A stretch of 64,000 nucleotides of DNA. It comes from Allodiplogaster sudhausi. Taxonomy: Eukaryota > Nematoda > Chromadorea > Rhabditida > Diplogasteridae. The notes beneath the pieces are model-generated. The model saw nothing but the letters and a program-made list of their open reading frames with translations. It searched no databases and was not told the origin of the DNA. Every line of letters starts with the position of its first letter. Position 1 is the first letter of the stretch. Made by a program: the position numbers and the translations under genes. The stretch lies in the NCBI GenBank assembly GCA_945643635.1, contig CALZFC010000097.1, forward strand, positions 787,001-851,000, written 5' to 3'. This document shows, piece after piece, positions 1 through 11,919 of this stretch.

Positions 1-3000
1 TCTGGGGCTATTCCGGCAAAGCAGTGGGAACCTATCGCCGCTATCTTCTTTGCCATCTTGTCAGTTTGTGAGATGTTAAAAACGAATTTTTAACTTTTAT
101 TTCAAAAAAGTATTAAAATATGCTTCACTAACTTTTGACCTTTGCCGCCCAATTAATCAAATAGCATAATTTTGACGTTAGCTTCTTCTGACATGCTCTG
201 ACGTCATCATTAATTACGCCGTCTCCTTTGTCTTCCTCTCGCCACTTCCTTGCATCTTCTTCTATGGCTTTCTCTCACAAACCTTTGGCATTTCTGCCAT
301 CAAACAAACGGTTAGTATTAAGAGATGGAGAGAGAGAGAGGGAGGGAGAAAGAGAGAGAGAGAGAGAGAGAGAGGGATAAAGAGAGAGAGAGAGAGAAAA
401 ATCATGTAAATAATAACTGAGCTGCCTCATTGTCAGGCGATTGCTCTTCTAATCGTCTGCCTCGATGGCTGCACAATAACCTGCTGCTTCTTCCTGAGGC
501 ATCAGGTTTAAGCTACTTGAACAAAATGCGGCCAAATAAACTATATTAAATTTTGCGAGGGACTCAATATGATTATTTAAATTTTACATGCAAATACATG
601 CAATTTTTTTTCACTTATATGTAAGTCGAACTTGTAAAACGCCTGCACAACGAACAAACCTACTTATTTTACAAGCAAATCAATGTTGTTATTGTGTTAT
701 TGAAACATTCCTTTCTATATAATGCTTTTTAAAGATGTTTTAAATAGTAAAAAAAACATCTTCCTAATTGTACGAACTGATGCTGACAGATCGTCTTGCT
801 GCCATCGTCGAGATTGAAGCTGAGTCAGCTGAAGGCTCGCGTGGCGCAGCTGGCACTTTTCTCCTTGGCTCCGGTTCCGATTCTTCTAATCTTTATCCTC
901 GAGCTGCCTCACCTGGATGTCGAGTTAATTCTAAAGGAGGTCTGCTTACTTTCAAATCTTGTTCTGCTTAAGAGAGCCTCTCTGTAAGGGTCAAGGAGTG
1001 CCTGCCCTAGAAAAATTTCATTTTCCTATAACCTTGAAAACATTATGAGTCATGCATATAGTGTTCATTACGAAGTTTAGATGGTCAAAAAATTTTCGAA
1101 AAAAATTTTTTTTTTCTTAGTTATAAGTCTAAATGCTCCAACAATTTGGGAGACCATTTCTTAAGTTATACTAAATATTTCACTAAAATCTTTTTAATGT
1201 TAGATTCGTTGTTCAAAACTACACAAAAAAGTCCGTGGCGACTATTTTCGAAAAAATTTATTTTTATGACTTTTGCCCAATTAAATTTTTTGAAATGTGG
1301 TTTTCAGACAATAACTTTTTTTTACTATTACTCACAAAAAACTGAATCATCCATAAAAAAGAGCAGGAAAAACTACACATAATATATTGCTACGAAGAAA
1401 AATCTCGATTACTTTTTTGGGTATCGCCATTTGAATATCGGTTTCTAAGCAAATTTGGCTCCAAACCACGTTATCAATCAAACTTCATAAATTCTTAGAC
1501 GGAATAGTGCAGTCGATGTCATTTTTATGCTCTTCAAAATGATATATGATTTGTACATAAAAAAAATTAAGTCTTAAGGTCGAAAATTGACTTTTTGTGT
1601 TTTATGCAAATTTCTGGTGTTCAAATACGTATTCTTTGGACCTTTACTGTGTCTTGTACCTGATTCTCAAAATAATATTTAGACTAAAAGAAAGAGCAGC
1701 TAAAACTGAGTCGGATATAGCTTTATTACCAAAATCAGAGGATACTTTTTTTGGGAACTTGTATTTGAATGTTGCCTATTGAAGCGATATTACTGAATAT
1801 TTCTTAGAAAATATTTCAAAATTGTCATTTTGAAATTTCTAGCACCCAATAATGGGTATTCCATGATTCTTTGAAGTTCTTTTATGATATACCACTCAAA
1901 AGTACTCAAAAAGACAAGAAATTTCATTTTTACGACCCTAGATGGCGAAATAAATGTACGAAAACTCCTTCGAAGCCAACTATCAGGTCATTTGTGAGCC
2001 CGATTACCAAGAAGGTCATAACCATTCCTAAGAGCAGAGACTTTTACATAATATATCCACCGATGAAAGAGCAAAACCTGTACATGTTTTAGAAATCTTG
2101 AAATTTCGAAAAAAATCGACTACAGGTTTCGACTATTTTGATCTGTTCGGCGAAAGCTGGTAAAAATGGAAACTATGTTCTGAAAACTCAACCATAATGT
2201 TAGTTGAGATGAGAAACATGAATTTGATGTTCATTTTCTACTTTTGAGTGCCATCCAAGGCACGCTTGACCGAAATAAAATTTTTTTGCATATTATATTT
2301 CATTCTTCTGGCAAAAGTACCATGGATGGTACTCAAAAGTAGAAAATGAACATCAAATTCATGTTTCTCATCTCAACAAACATTATGGTTGAGTTTTCCG
2401 AACATAGTTTCTATTTTTACCAGCTTTCGCAAAATAGCTCAAAATAGTCGAATCCTGTAGTCAATTTTTTTTTCGAAATTTCAAGATTTTTGAATCCTGT
2501 ATAGGTTTTGCTCTTTCATCGGTGGATATATTATGTAAAAGTCTCAGCTCTTTCGAATGGTTATGACCTTTCTGGCAATCCGGCTCACAAATGACCTGAT
2601 AGTTGGCTTCGAAGGAGTTTTCGTACATTTATTTCGCCATCTAGGGTCGTAAAAATGAAATTTCTTGTCTTTTTGAGTACTTATGAGTGGTATATCATAA
2701 AAGAACTTCAACGAATCATGGATTACCCATTATTGGGTGCTATATGCTTCAAAAGAACAATTTTGAAATATTTGCTAAAAAATATTCAGCAATGTCGCCT
2801 TCAATAGGCAACATTCAAATACATGTTCCCAAAAAAAGTATCCTCTGATTTTGGTAATAAAGCTATATCCGACTCAGTTTTAGCTGCTCTTTCTTTTAGT
2901 CTAAATATTATTTTGAAAATCAGAGTACAAGACACAGTAAAGGTCCAAAGAATACGTATTTGAAAACCAGAAATTTGCCTAAAACACAAAAAGTCAATTT

Positions 3001-3908
3001 TCGACCTTAAGACTTAATTTTTTTTTTATGTACAAATCATATATCATTTTGAAGAGCATAAAAAATGACATCGACTGCACTATTCAGTCTAAGAATTTAT
3101 GAAGTTTGATTGATAACGTGGTTTGCAGCCAAATTTGCTTAGAAACCGATATTCAAATGGCGATACCTAAAAAAGTAATCGAGTTTTTCCTCGTAGCAAT
3201 ATATTATGTGTAGTTTTTCCTGCTCTTTTTTATGGATGATTCAGTTTTTTGTGAGTAATAGTAAAAAAAAAGTTATTGTCTGAAAACCACATTTCAAAAA
3301 ATTTAATTGGGCAAAAGTCATAAAAATAAATTTTTTCGAAAATGGTCGCCACGGACTTTTTTGTGTAGTTTTGAACAACGAATCTAACATTAAAAATATT
3401 TTCGTGAAATATTTAGTATAACTTAAGAAATGGTCTCCCAAATTGTTGGAGCATTTAGACTTATAACTAAGAAAAAAAAATTTTTTCGAAAAATTTTTGA
3501 CCATCTAAACTTCGTAATGAACACTATATGCATGACTCATTATTTTTTTTTTTAGTTTATAGGAAAATGAAATTTTCTAGGGCAGGCGTCCATAGCGGCC
3601 TCCTTGAGTCTTACAGAGAGGCTCTCTTAATTACTTATTATTAAAAAATATTATTATACCGAAAAATATTTTATTAGGAATTCGTGGATGTGAAGCGTGA
3701 GCACCTCGAGTTTACCATATGCATCAGTCCTTTTGGCATCATCTTGACATATGGTATGCCAATTGCACAAGTGAACATGTGATATTTGAAAGATGTATAA
3801 ATTATAATAATTTAATAAACAATTAGAAATTTTACAGCTCTAAAGTTGTGCTAAGGTACCGAGATGTTGCATGATGCAATTGGGTAAAATTTAAAATGGA
3901 AACTTGTC

Positions 3909-3959
<51 letters not shown>

Positions 3960-5039
3960 TATTAAGTCCTCGTCGTAATTGTTCTCGGCGGCTTTGGCGC
4001 GTTAGTTCTTGGCATGACTTTGCACATTCTCTTCTCGATCAGACGTAATGTCATGAATGCCTCGGCAAGGCGGCAGCATCTCGAGATGACTCGAGCGCTC
4101 GTCTCCCAGGTTGATGAAAGAATATTACCAAACAAAATAAAAATTTTAATAGTAAAAAAAGGCGTGTTTTAATGCGTTAAAGACCTGCAATTGAAGGTGG
4201 CAGCGCCGGCTGTCTTCTTCGTCCTGCCGATTCTCGCCATCACCCTCCTCCTCATGCTCCGAATACATAGTTATGGTTCGACTTTTAAGCGACTGTTTTC
4301 TGCTTTTTATCTTTAAAATTACCTTTTGCCTTTGCACAAGGGAAAAAACACACACATACACTTTTAACACAAGATTGATTTAGAATGTGTTGCTGCTCAT
4401 ATTTCATTTCTTTTGTTATTAGTATTAAAGGAGCCAAAAAGTCGATCTAGAATTCGCACCCTTTTCCCTGACACAAGGGCAAGACAGCAGAGCATATGGC
4501 TTATTGTTAGACAGACGCGCTTAAAAAAGGTCAGAACAAAAATGCACACTTATATAGTTCCGTTTCGTGCTCTTTTAAAGACCAAACTATGGTTCCGGTT
4601 CATGTATGTACATAAAGGGGCACGAAGCACAATCGTAATAGATTTTAATTTCCTGACTATTCTAGCCGCATCTCTCTAAATCACATGCTCTCAGTTAGGC
4701 AAAAGGGCGCGAATTCAAAATGAAGTTTTAGCCCCTTTAATCTTCCTTCTCGCAGCTCTCGTAATGTGCTTGATCATGTCGTTCTCGTTCTACTCGCCCG
4801 CCCACTCGCTGACACTCTTCGTCGCGACGCCCTCGTATCGACGCTTCGTGCTTGCGATTGTATCATCGACACGCCGGCGCATTCGTGCCGCGTCCGCGCG
4901 TCTCAAGAGCGGCGGCGGCTCATCGAACACGACTTCGATCGGCAAGATAGCCACGCCGTACTTTGTCGAGGCCGCAGCCATAAGACCATCCGCAACTACG
5001 AGAGGAGAAGTAGAGAGGCAGAGAGGCATACAGATATAG
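1..5039 (+). CDS. SRH/SRI-type nematode chemoreceptor (7TM GPCR), 5' end outside window
   Basis: This is a nematode serpentine chemoreceptor, expected in the membrane of sensory cilia. The proposed exons are 1-59, 182-310, 422-505, 790-939, 3678-3753, 3967-4109, 4197-4269 and 4756-5039. All joins keep one frame and give about 331 residues after a missing start. In order I see the TM1 end (GTYRRYLLCHL), a TM2 exon, TM3 ending in the family motif CCFFLRHQ near residue 88, and TM4 (PVPILLIFILELP). TM5 follows (ISPFGIILTY, then a basic loop), TM6 starts QVAAPAVFFVLPI, and TM7 ends SPAHSLTLFVATPSYRRF. The RHQ motif after TM3 and the Thr-Pro-x-Tyr-Arg motif after TM7 are typical of SRH/SRI receptors. 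The Ser/Thr-rich tail is long. No internal stop is seen, so the gene looks intact despite two transposon insertions in its introns. SRH versus SRI is not decided. Confidence 0.85.
329..408. repeat. (GA)n tract in chemoreceptor intron 2
   Basis: An interrupted GA dinucleotide tract fills most of the short intron between the TM2 and TM3 exons. It is one of many purine/pyrimidine tracts in the window. Confidence 0.9.
968..3630. mobile_element. Foldback element with about 1.25 kb inverted arms, TTAA-flanked
   Basis: The left arm (968 to about 2,255) is repeated as reverse complement from about 2,335 to 3,630, leaving a central spacer of about 80 bases. Both ends read TTAAGAGAGCCTCTCTGTAAG inward, so TTAA flanks the element on each side as a target-site duplication would. 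The arms differ by scattered substitutions and small indels. No transposase-like protein is visible in either arm; the short open frames are AT-rich and unlike any family I know. The element sits in intron 4 of the chemoreceptor gene, 28 bases after the exon 4 splice donor. TTAA targets are typical of piggyBac-like transposons, so a non-autonomous element moved by such an enzyme is possible, but the superfamily is not shown. Confidence 0.85.
3912..3958. repeat. (AT)n microsatellite
   Basis: An uninterrupted AT dinucleotide run lies in chemoreceptor intron 5, directly before the acceptor of the TM5 exon at 3,967. Confidence 0.95.
4425..4740. mobile_element. 316 bp TTAA-flanked MITE with terminal inverted repeats
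   Basis: The left end (TTAAAGGAGCCAAAAA...) and the reverse complement of the right end (TTAAAGGGGCTAAAAC...) match over about 45 bases and more loosely over about 95. Each arm holds a GAATTCGCRCCCTTTT core. The element lies in intron 7 of the chemoreceptor gene and ends 16 bases before the last exon. It has no coding capacity. A related end occurs at 23,318-23,364 and in its duplicate, so this is a family in this genome. Confidence 0.75.
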
Positions 5040-6099
5040 TAAAAACCGAATATATATGAATGTACATACAAAAGTGCGTTGCGATCGGAATTACAAGATA
5101 AAAATATTTCTACTACTTATCCAGGATGAGCTATTGCTTTGATGTCTCTTGTGGTTTGACGGGTCTTGTCTGCGATAGAATTTGTGAAGAGAGAAAACGT
5201 TGTTCATCTCAGTTGTAACGGCAAAAAGAGATGACTTTATGATAAAAGAAAACGCTTTGTATTACTTTTATCTCTCACTTGATTGTGACACTTTGGAGAA
5301 AAGTTTCAATGATGATGCAACGATAACAATCATTGGTTTGCTGTAAGCGCTCTCGTACTTCATTTCAGCATCCGATTTCTTTTTCCAAAACTCTTCGATT
5401 CGTGCTCCTCACCATTTCTGTAATACGAACTATTTGAACATATGTGTGTACATACATACATATATTTCCTATGACATTCCACCTTACCCTGTGCTTTGTC
5501 ACATTGGTACTTAAGTACTGTTGAAATGGAGTGAAGCTTCTGTGGAGCCTATAGACGAAAGACACCGCAATGGCTTTTTTCCTGTGAGAGTGCCGGGGTA
5601 AGAGGAGGGGGGGGGGAACCTTGACAAAAAGCAGATGGACATAAAATGTTGTTGTAACCTGTTTTAGCCGCGATGCTCGTTTCGGGTTCATTCTTGTAGA
5701 AGGTACATGGCGTTTTTTTTTTCTGGTAGAAAATATGTCTCTGACGAGTGTGTCCGCAATTTTTTTTTATGTTTTCTTTGGCGGAAACATGATGAACAGT
5801 GATATGTGTGCAACATGTGACAATTACGATACCAAATATGTTTTGTATAAAAAATTTAGTTGATGTTCAGTTGGATCCCGAGGCACCGACGTTCCTTCTC
5901 CTACCGAAGAAAGGTTGACTCACCTTTCTTTGCCTGACTCGGTACCTATTAATAATGACAATGAGCTTATTATCAACTTCTCTTATGTTCCGCATCCTCA
6001 TCATGTATGACCGCGATGTCTATTCGTGTAAGGGATTCAAGCCGTTATTCCGCATTCGCCGACCAGCTGACGCATTCCTCACTTCATTTATTTTTTCAC

Positions 6100-6103
<4 letters not shown>
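5040..6103. other. Intergenic region
   Basis: This lies between the chemoreceptor stop and the upstream block of the first secretory-protein gene. I see no exon with splice signals and sensible protein. It contains a short poly-G run near 5,606 and AT-rich stretches. Open frames on either strand here are not convincing. Confidence 0.5.
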
Positions 6104-6139
<36 letters not shown>

Positions 6140-6651
6140 CTCTCAGTCTGTCTCTCTCTCTCCTCCCTTTCACTTGCATCGCGTAGTTCTTTTGTTTTTC
6201 GCTTAGCTGTTTAGCTGAATATTTCCTCTCGTCTCTCTTTCCCTTTTTGCTGTCTTTCCGCCAAGTGAAATGACACACTGTTCCTAGTTCTTCGAACAAG
6301 CGAAACCTTCAACTTGACCTCACGCCTTCTCTCTCGTTCTTGTTCCTCTCACGAACACCTCTATCAAGTTTTCTCTTATTTTACGCATCTGACCTACAGT
6401 TTGACTAATCAGCCAAGATCGAGACGAGAGAGAGAAAGAATGAAAGAGAGTGAGAGGTGGAGGGAGAGAGATAGAGAGAAAAAAGGGAATGAGAGGTGGA
6501 GAGAGAGATAGAGAAAAAGAAAGGGAGTGAGAGGTGGAGAGAGAGAGAGAAAGAGAAAGAAATATGTAGAGCTGTCTACAAAAGCAACTTTCACAGCCGT
6601 TTAGAACATCCAGTGCCGCTTCCCCATAATCATCAACAACCAATTCCAGCA
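6104..6651 (+). promoter_or_regulatory. Conserved upstream block and core promoter of first Gly-rich secretory gene
   Basis: A CT tract (6,104-6,162) and a GA tract (about 6,420-6,560) bracket a segment that recurs before three paralogous genes. Shared words include CCAAGTGAAATG, ATTTTACGC and TCTGACCTAC. After the GA tract comes TACAAAAG (6,577-6,584), then CTTTCACAGC and AGAACATC, all repeated almost unchanged before the other two genes. TACAAAAG resembles a TATA box, about 75 bases before the start codon, which would put transcription start near the AGAACATC word. Conservation between paralogues is seen directly; the promoter role is inferred. Confidence 0.55.
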
Positions 6652-7816
6652 ATGCGAGCGGCGCTCCTCACCTTCTGTGTCTCAGCCGTCGCTCTAGGTT
6701 TCATCATTTTATTCCTCGAATTTTTTAACAGTTTACTTTGTCCAAATGTTCGTGAAATAATAATTTAAAGTTACTATATGTGACTTTTGAAATGCAGAAT
6801 GGTATATAGTAATTAATTGTGATAAAAAATATTTTAAAAAAAAACTTTCCATTTCAGGTGACTCCAGCTACGGACGGAGCAGTTTTGGCTATGTCGGTGG
6901 CGGCGGAGGCGGAGGAAGCTATGCTCGGGGACGCCACTCATCGTCTTCCTCAAGCGATTCGCACGAAGGCTACGGTAGAGGCGGCTTCAGCTCCTCATAC
7001 GGCGCGCCTCAACCTTTCCCTTCTTCTAGTGCCACTTATTCCTCAGGCGGCAGCTCTTATGGCGCGCCGAGACCGCTCCCCGCCACGTTCTCCTCATACG
7101 GCGCACCCCAACCTCTCCCCTCTCCGGCCACGTACTCCTCAGGAGGCGGTGGCAGCTCTTACGGCGCGCCGAAGCCGTTGTCGGCTGGAAACTCTTACGG
7201 CGCACCACAAGGCGCCGTGCCTTCCTATGGCGCCGGTCCCAGCACACCCCCCAATTACAGTGGCGGTTCCGGGCCGATTGGTAGCGGAGTAGGATCAGCA
7301 AGCAGCTACTACGGTGGCCCGAGCCCGATCGGCGGTGGCGTAGGACCCCTTCCTGGTGGGGGAGGACCCCTTCCAGGCGGAGGAGGACCCCTTCCAGGCG
7401 GAGGAGGACCCCTTCCAGCTGGAGGACCCCTTCCTGGCGGAGGAGGACCCCTTCCTGGTGGCGGAGGACCCCTGCCTGGTGGAGGTGCACCAATTGGCGG
7501 AGGCGCACAGCCATACTCTGGAGGCGCCAGTCCAATTGGTGGCGGTGCGAGACCGGTGGACGGCGGTTCCTACGATTCAACTTCACCAATAGGTGGTACA
7601 CCAATTGGCGGAGGGTCATCATACACCGGCCCGTCTCCAATCGGCCCTGGCGGTGGCTCTTATGGCAGCGGCCCTGGTGGACCCATCGGGGGCGGTCAGG
7701 TGCCCACAGGATCGTACGCATCCGGGGGCCCTGCTCTCCTGACAAATCCAGGAGCAGGTGGCGGCTACGGAAGGCCGACCGGCAGCAGCAGCTATGGCCG
7801 TCCAGGACGACGCTGA
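6652..7816 (+). CDS. Secreted Gly/Ser/Tyr/Pro-rich structural protein
   Basis: The exons are 6652-6697 and 6858-7816, giving 334 residues. Exon 1 encodes a signal peptide (MRAALLTFCVSAVALG), joined in phase 1 across a 160-base intron ending in TTTCAG. The mature protein is low-complexity. It starts with Gly/Ser-rich sequence, then repeats of SSYGAP followed by PLP. A block of about seven GGGPLPGG-type units (about 7,345-7,490) follows, then PIGGG units and a basic end GRPGRR. Such composition suits an extracellular matrix, cuticle or eggshell component, but no family domain is present. Two paralogues share the signal peptide, intron position and upstream block. The in-frame repeats make length variation likely. 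The exact role is unknown. Confidence 0.8.
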
Positions 7817-8104
7817 GCTATTTTAGCTACAAATATTCTGGAATTTGATTCGCTTTCACTTCCTTATATTTCCATGCATCCATGTAATCTCTGATCTTGC
7901 GCGGAAAGTGTTTGTAAATTATGTGATAAAGAAGCTTAATTCATCTATGACCGCTGTAATGGATTCAAATCGTTACTCCGCATTTGCCGTCCAGCTGACG
8001 CATAGTATCTCATACATAGTATGTATGTATGTAGTGAGAAGATGGCTACGGCCTCTTCTTGAAATGTCTCACAATCATCAGCAACAACATGTCAATGATT
8101 TCTC

Positions 8105-8686
8105 CTTTCATTTACTTTTTCACAACTTTCTCTCTCTCTCTCTATCTCTCTGGCTCTCGGTCTGTCTCTCTCCCTCTCTCTCTCTCTCTCTGTCTCTCTC
8201 TTTTTGCTTTCACTGACATTGACTATTCTTTTGTTTTCGCATTGATGTTTAGCTGAATGTTTCCTCTCATCTATCTTGCCGCCAAGTGAAATGGCACACT
8301 GTACCTATTTCTTCAACATGCGAAACCATCAACGCCTTCTCTCTCGTTCAGGTTCCTTTCACTTAGACCTCTATGAAGTTTGCTCTTTCATATTTTACGC
8401 ATCTGACCTACTCTTTGACCAAGCAGCCACGATCAGCGATTATTTTTAGTGATAAAAGGAGGCGAGAGAGAGGAAGAGAGTGAGAGATGGAGAGAGAGAA
8501 AGAGAAAGAGAGATGGAGAGAGAAAAGAGAGTGAGAGATGGAGAGAGAGAGAGAGAAAGTGATATGCAGCAGCCTACAAAAGCAGCTTTCACAGCTGTTC
8601 AAAACATCATAGGCCGCTTGCATCTCCTTCACCAACTCCCTCAGCGTCTCCAACCTTTTCACCATCATCAACAACCGTTTCCAGCA
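8105..8686 (+). promoter_or_regulatory. Conserved upstream block and core promoter of second Gly-rich secretory gene
   Basis: This block has the same order of elements as before the 6,652 gene. There is a CT tract (8,127-8,205), the CCAAGTGAAATG word, CGCATCTGACCTAC, a GA tract (about 8,464-8,558) and TACAAAAG at 8,575-8,582, then CTTTCACAGC. The start codon lies 112 bases after TACAAAAG. The block was evidently duplicated together with the gene. Confidence 0.55.
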
Positions 8687-9204
8687 ATGCGTGCGGCACT
8701 CCTCACCCTCTGTGTAGCCGGTGTCGCTCTAGGTTTCACCATTTTATTAAATAAAGATTTTTTAATATTTTATTATATCCTAGATTCCAAATTACTGTAT
8801 AAATACTAAATAGCAAATAGTAATTAATCTTGTCAACTTCAGGTGACTCAAGAGAAGGCGGCAGCGACGATGGAACCAAAGATTTGGGCGATTCCGACGA
8901 AACGAGCGGCAGCTACAGCAGGGTTCGCGTCACCTCATACGCCGCTGCGCCACAACCACAGCCCTCTAGGACCACTTATGTCATAGGCGCAAGTTCTTAT
9001 GGCAGCTCGCCGAGATCTCTCCCTCCCGCCAACTCTTTCTTCGCGTACAGAACACCCCAGCCTCTTCCCTCAACGGCCACGTACTATTCCTCAGTGAGCT
9101 CATACGGCACGCCGAGGCCTTCGTCAGCCGGCTACTCGTACACCGAGACGACAGTGGAGAGGGTGCAAGACGACGATAGTGAAGAGACTTCTGAGAGAAT
9201 GTGA
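8687..9204 (+). CDS. Secreted Ser/Tyr-rich paralogue of the upstream gene
   Basis: The exons are 8687-8732 and 8843-9204, giving 135 residues. The signal peptide MRAALLTLCVAGVALG and the phase-1 intron match the gene at 6,652. The mature part begins with an acidic Asp/Ser/Gly-rich segment, continues with RVRVTSYAAAPQP and SSYGS units, and ends with an acidic stretch (DDDSEETSERM) in place of the basic GRPGRR tail. It lacks the GGGPLPGG repeat block, hence the shorter length. It is closer to the broken copy at 16,727 than to the 6,652 gene in its N-terminal mature region. Secretion is well supported; function is not known. Confidence 0.75.
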
Positions 9205-9933
9205 CTCGTCAAAACTATCAAGATTGTCAATATTCCTTCATTTATTTCCCCCTCTCTTCAAGTTTTTTTTACTTGTGTTGTTGAGTTATGTGTACATACA
9301 CATGTTAGTAGAATACGTGATCATGGAATGCAAGGGAAATTAGGAATTATAATATCTGCACTATTCCCTATCATCCCATAGTTGGCAAAGACTACATCTT
9401 CCGTCCCAATATAAACCCTTCTGCCTGTGAATAAAGTGTCATACATACGTGCTCTTCTCCTGCCGCCGTAGTAAAGTGTCGCTTTTTTGGGGGGAGAACT
9501 CGTGGGGCTTGCCTCACAGGGGAACGTCTGATTCTCTTGGAAAAAGTACTCTTTTTCTGTCTCTAACGCGCCTCCGGCGAGATCTGGCCGGTCCCTCCAC
9601 CTTCCAACCGGGTACATGCTGTCCGGCCACCCTCGCCGGAAGACAGAGACAGCGAGAGAGTATTTAAAACAGAGAGACACAACTTGCCGGGTGGAGGAAA
9701 TTTGCGACGCTATGGTCATAGCGTCGAAGATTTCTCCGGGAGATCGGCCCTTTCCGGAGCAAATGAAATTGCACTCGTGCTGATTAGCAGAATATTCGGA
9801 ATTCCGAAGCTATGCGTTCTTGAAAATTTCGATGAGCTTGTATTGCAACTCGCTGCAACAAATGGGTTTTTGCTGTTGTTTTATATTGTATTTTGTCCAT
9901 CCTGTTATAATTGAACTGGTTAAGCTGTTTTAG

Positions 9934-10095
9934 TGCCGTCTGTCGGACCGAGCAATGAGGGCGCAGCAGCGAACGGTCTTCCGCGAGTTGATTGGCTTGG
10001 ATGCCATGGAGAAGCCCCCGACACAGCCGTCAACGTCCAGTACTTCAGCCGACGTCAATAAAGACAACAAGTTTTTTAATTCATGTAACATATAA
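9934..10095 (+). other. Open frame of unknown origin inside the Harbinger element
   Basis: After an acceptor-like TTTTAG an open frame runs to a stop at 10,093, with an internal Met and residues such as RTVFRELIGLDAMEKPP followed by a Ser/Thr-rich tail. It resembles the C-terminal end of a DNA-binding accessory protein only in general character. A second fragment near 10,430-10,490 (ELSNEDPVRPIKEIYLPGP, then stop) is also protein-like, but the frame before it is broken. Neither is assigned. Confidence 0.25.
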
Positions 10096-10961
10096 TTCGA
10101 CTTTGCCGGTGATGAAATAAGGTAAGATTATTGGTCATCATTCGTGAATATGCAGGCCGTTTTGTTTGGCTTTTGTTCGCCTTTTACCTTCTTATTATAA
10201 TTATGGTACGCTTAGTCATATCTTCTTTGTAAAATATTTATTTCATAGGGTGATTTCTGCAAAAGATCAAAAGATTCAAAGTTGCTAATGCCGCTACTTA
10301 AACCGTTCTCCTTGCAGAATCAATCGAGAGGTCTCGGAGGGAGGGGCACTCGCACATGTAACGCGTGCGCAGCAACGCGTTGAGGCCGCGAAGAACCCGC
10401 AAAAGTTAGTGTGCTAACCAAGGAGCTGTCCAATGAGGACCCAGTGCGGCCCATCAAGGAAATTTATCTGCCCGGTCCCAGAAGATAATATTTTTAATGT
10501 ATGCATTCACTAATATTTTGTAGTGTAATAAAAAAAATGTAGTGAACGGGTTGAATTTGTTAGGTGAAAGCGGTTTCTTTGTTTTTTTTTCTGGTATTAG
10601 TGTTCAAACAAGCATTTTTTTTCGGTTTATGGTTACTTTATGATTGGAGCTTCCTACCGCGATGTATTTTTAATGTAAAATAATTTCTGGCAAAACATTT
10701 GAGGCCCATGGTTTTGAAAGCTCTCCTCGCCCGACAAGGTCACATCGAAATTCTTCTTTTACCTTACTTTCCACATCATTTTGCCGGGTGGAGGAGATAC
10801 GCTATCATCGCTTTTTCTTCATGAATTAATCTGCGATTGTGGTGCTTGCATGCTGCAAGATTCGTTGGATTGTTTTTGCTGCGGATCTCTGCTTGCAAAA
10901 GTTATGCTTTGAAATGAATGTTAGCTTGCAAAGGCTAACGAGTGATTTTCTATTGATTCAG

Positions 10962-11418
10962 ATCAACCTCCGCGCCAAGGGAAACACCTTCAAGAACAAG
11001 AAGAACCTCATGGAGTTCATCTTCAAGAAGAAGGTCGAGAACACCCGCTCCAAGCAGCTCGCGTCAGTTTTTATTCCTACTTCTCAGGGATTTTTTTGGG
11101 GTTGTTTGCAGTAAAGTTTCTTTGTTTTAATCAAGTCAACAAGCAATGTTTAACGAGTAATTAGTATTATTAAGGCGGCATTAAAAGGCTTTTGAATCTA
11201 TTGTGTTTATTGGTTTTGGGTGATACACTTAAGTGATTACTAAAAGTAAATAGGAGCAATTAAAGTTAGCATGATTCATAAATTTCAGTGACCAGGCCCA
11301 GGCCCGTCGTGACAAGAACAAGGAGGCGTGCAGGAGACGCGAGGAGAGGATCGGAACGAAGAGAAGCGAATTCCTCCGCAAGATCTCGGGGAGCGAGAAG
11401 GTGGCCAAGAAGAAGTAA
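10962..11418 (+). pseudogene. rpl-19: 3' fragment of ribosomal protein L19 gene (two last exons)
   Basis: The exons 10962-11062 and 11289-11418 join in frame and encode the C-terminal third of eL19. The first reads INLRAKGNTFKNKKNLMEF and continues; the second begins DQAQARRDKNKEACRRREER and ends EKVAKKK plus a stop. The 226-base intron has normal splice sites. Ribosomal eL19 is close to 200 residues, and the globular N-terminal part is absent upstream within the transposon ends. This is therefore a genomic, intron-containing fragment rather than a processed copy. It has no internal stop, so it could be expressed as part of a fusion. It lies just left of the tandem duplication and is present once. 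Confidence 0.75.
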
Positions 11419-11919
11419 ATATGTTGTTTTGTTGTTGATTTCACCATGCCATTGTTATTCTTGTTTGGAGACAATGAGACAATGAATGTGCCATAAGTAG
11501 ATGGTTGCGTTGTTGAAGACATGCATATGAGCAAGTTCGAGGCTTTTCGGAAATACTTCTTTCCAGGGAATTTTCAATAGTACACCTTTTCTACTGTATT
11601 CAGCAAAAATATGCAAGGCATACAGTAGTTTACAATGAACCGGATTCGATTCCCGATCAAAATTTTATTGCATCATTATTGCTATAGGTGCTTTCGAACA
11701 CGCTACTGTTTTTCCGGAGCAAATGAAATTTCACTCTCGATGATTAGCAGAATATTCGGAATTTGATATTTATGCGTCCTTGTTAATTTTTAAACTTCGT
11801 ATTTCAACTCGCTTCTGCAAATGCTTCTGCAAATGGGATAACCAATACCCCTATTTGGCTTGGGGATTTTTTTAAAGTTATTCACTCATGAACTTTGTTT
11901 CAACTTTGTTTTACTTCAG

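Noticed and set aside
7026..7745. 239-codon minus-strand open frame
   Set aside because: Antisense shadow of the Gly/Pro-rich repeats of the 6,652 gene; composition is Arg/His/Gln-rich and follows the repeat period.
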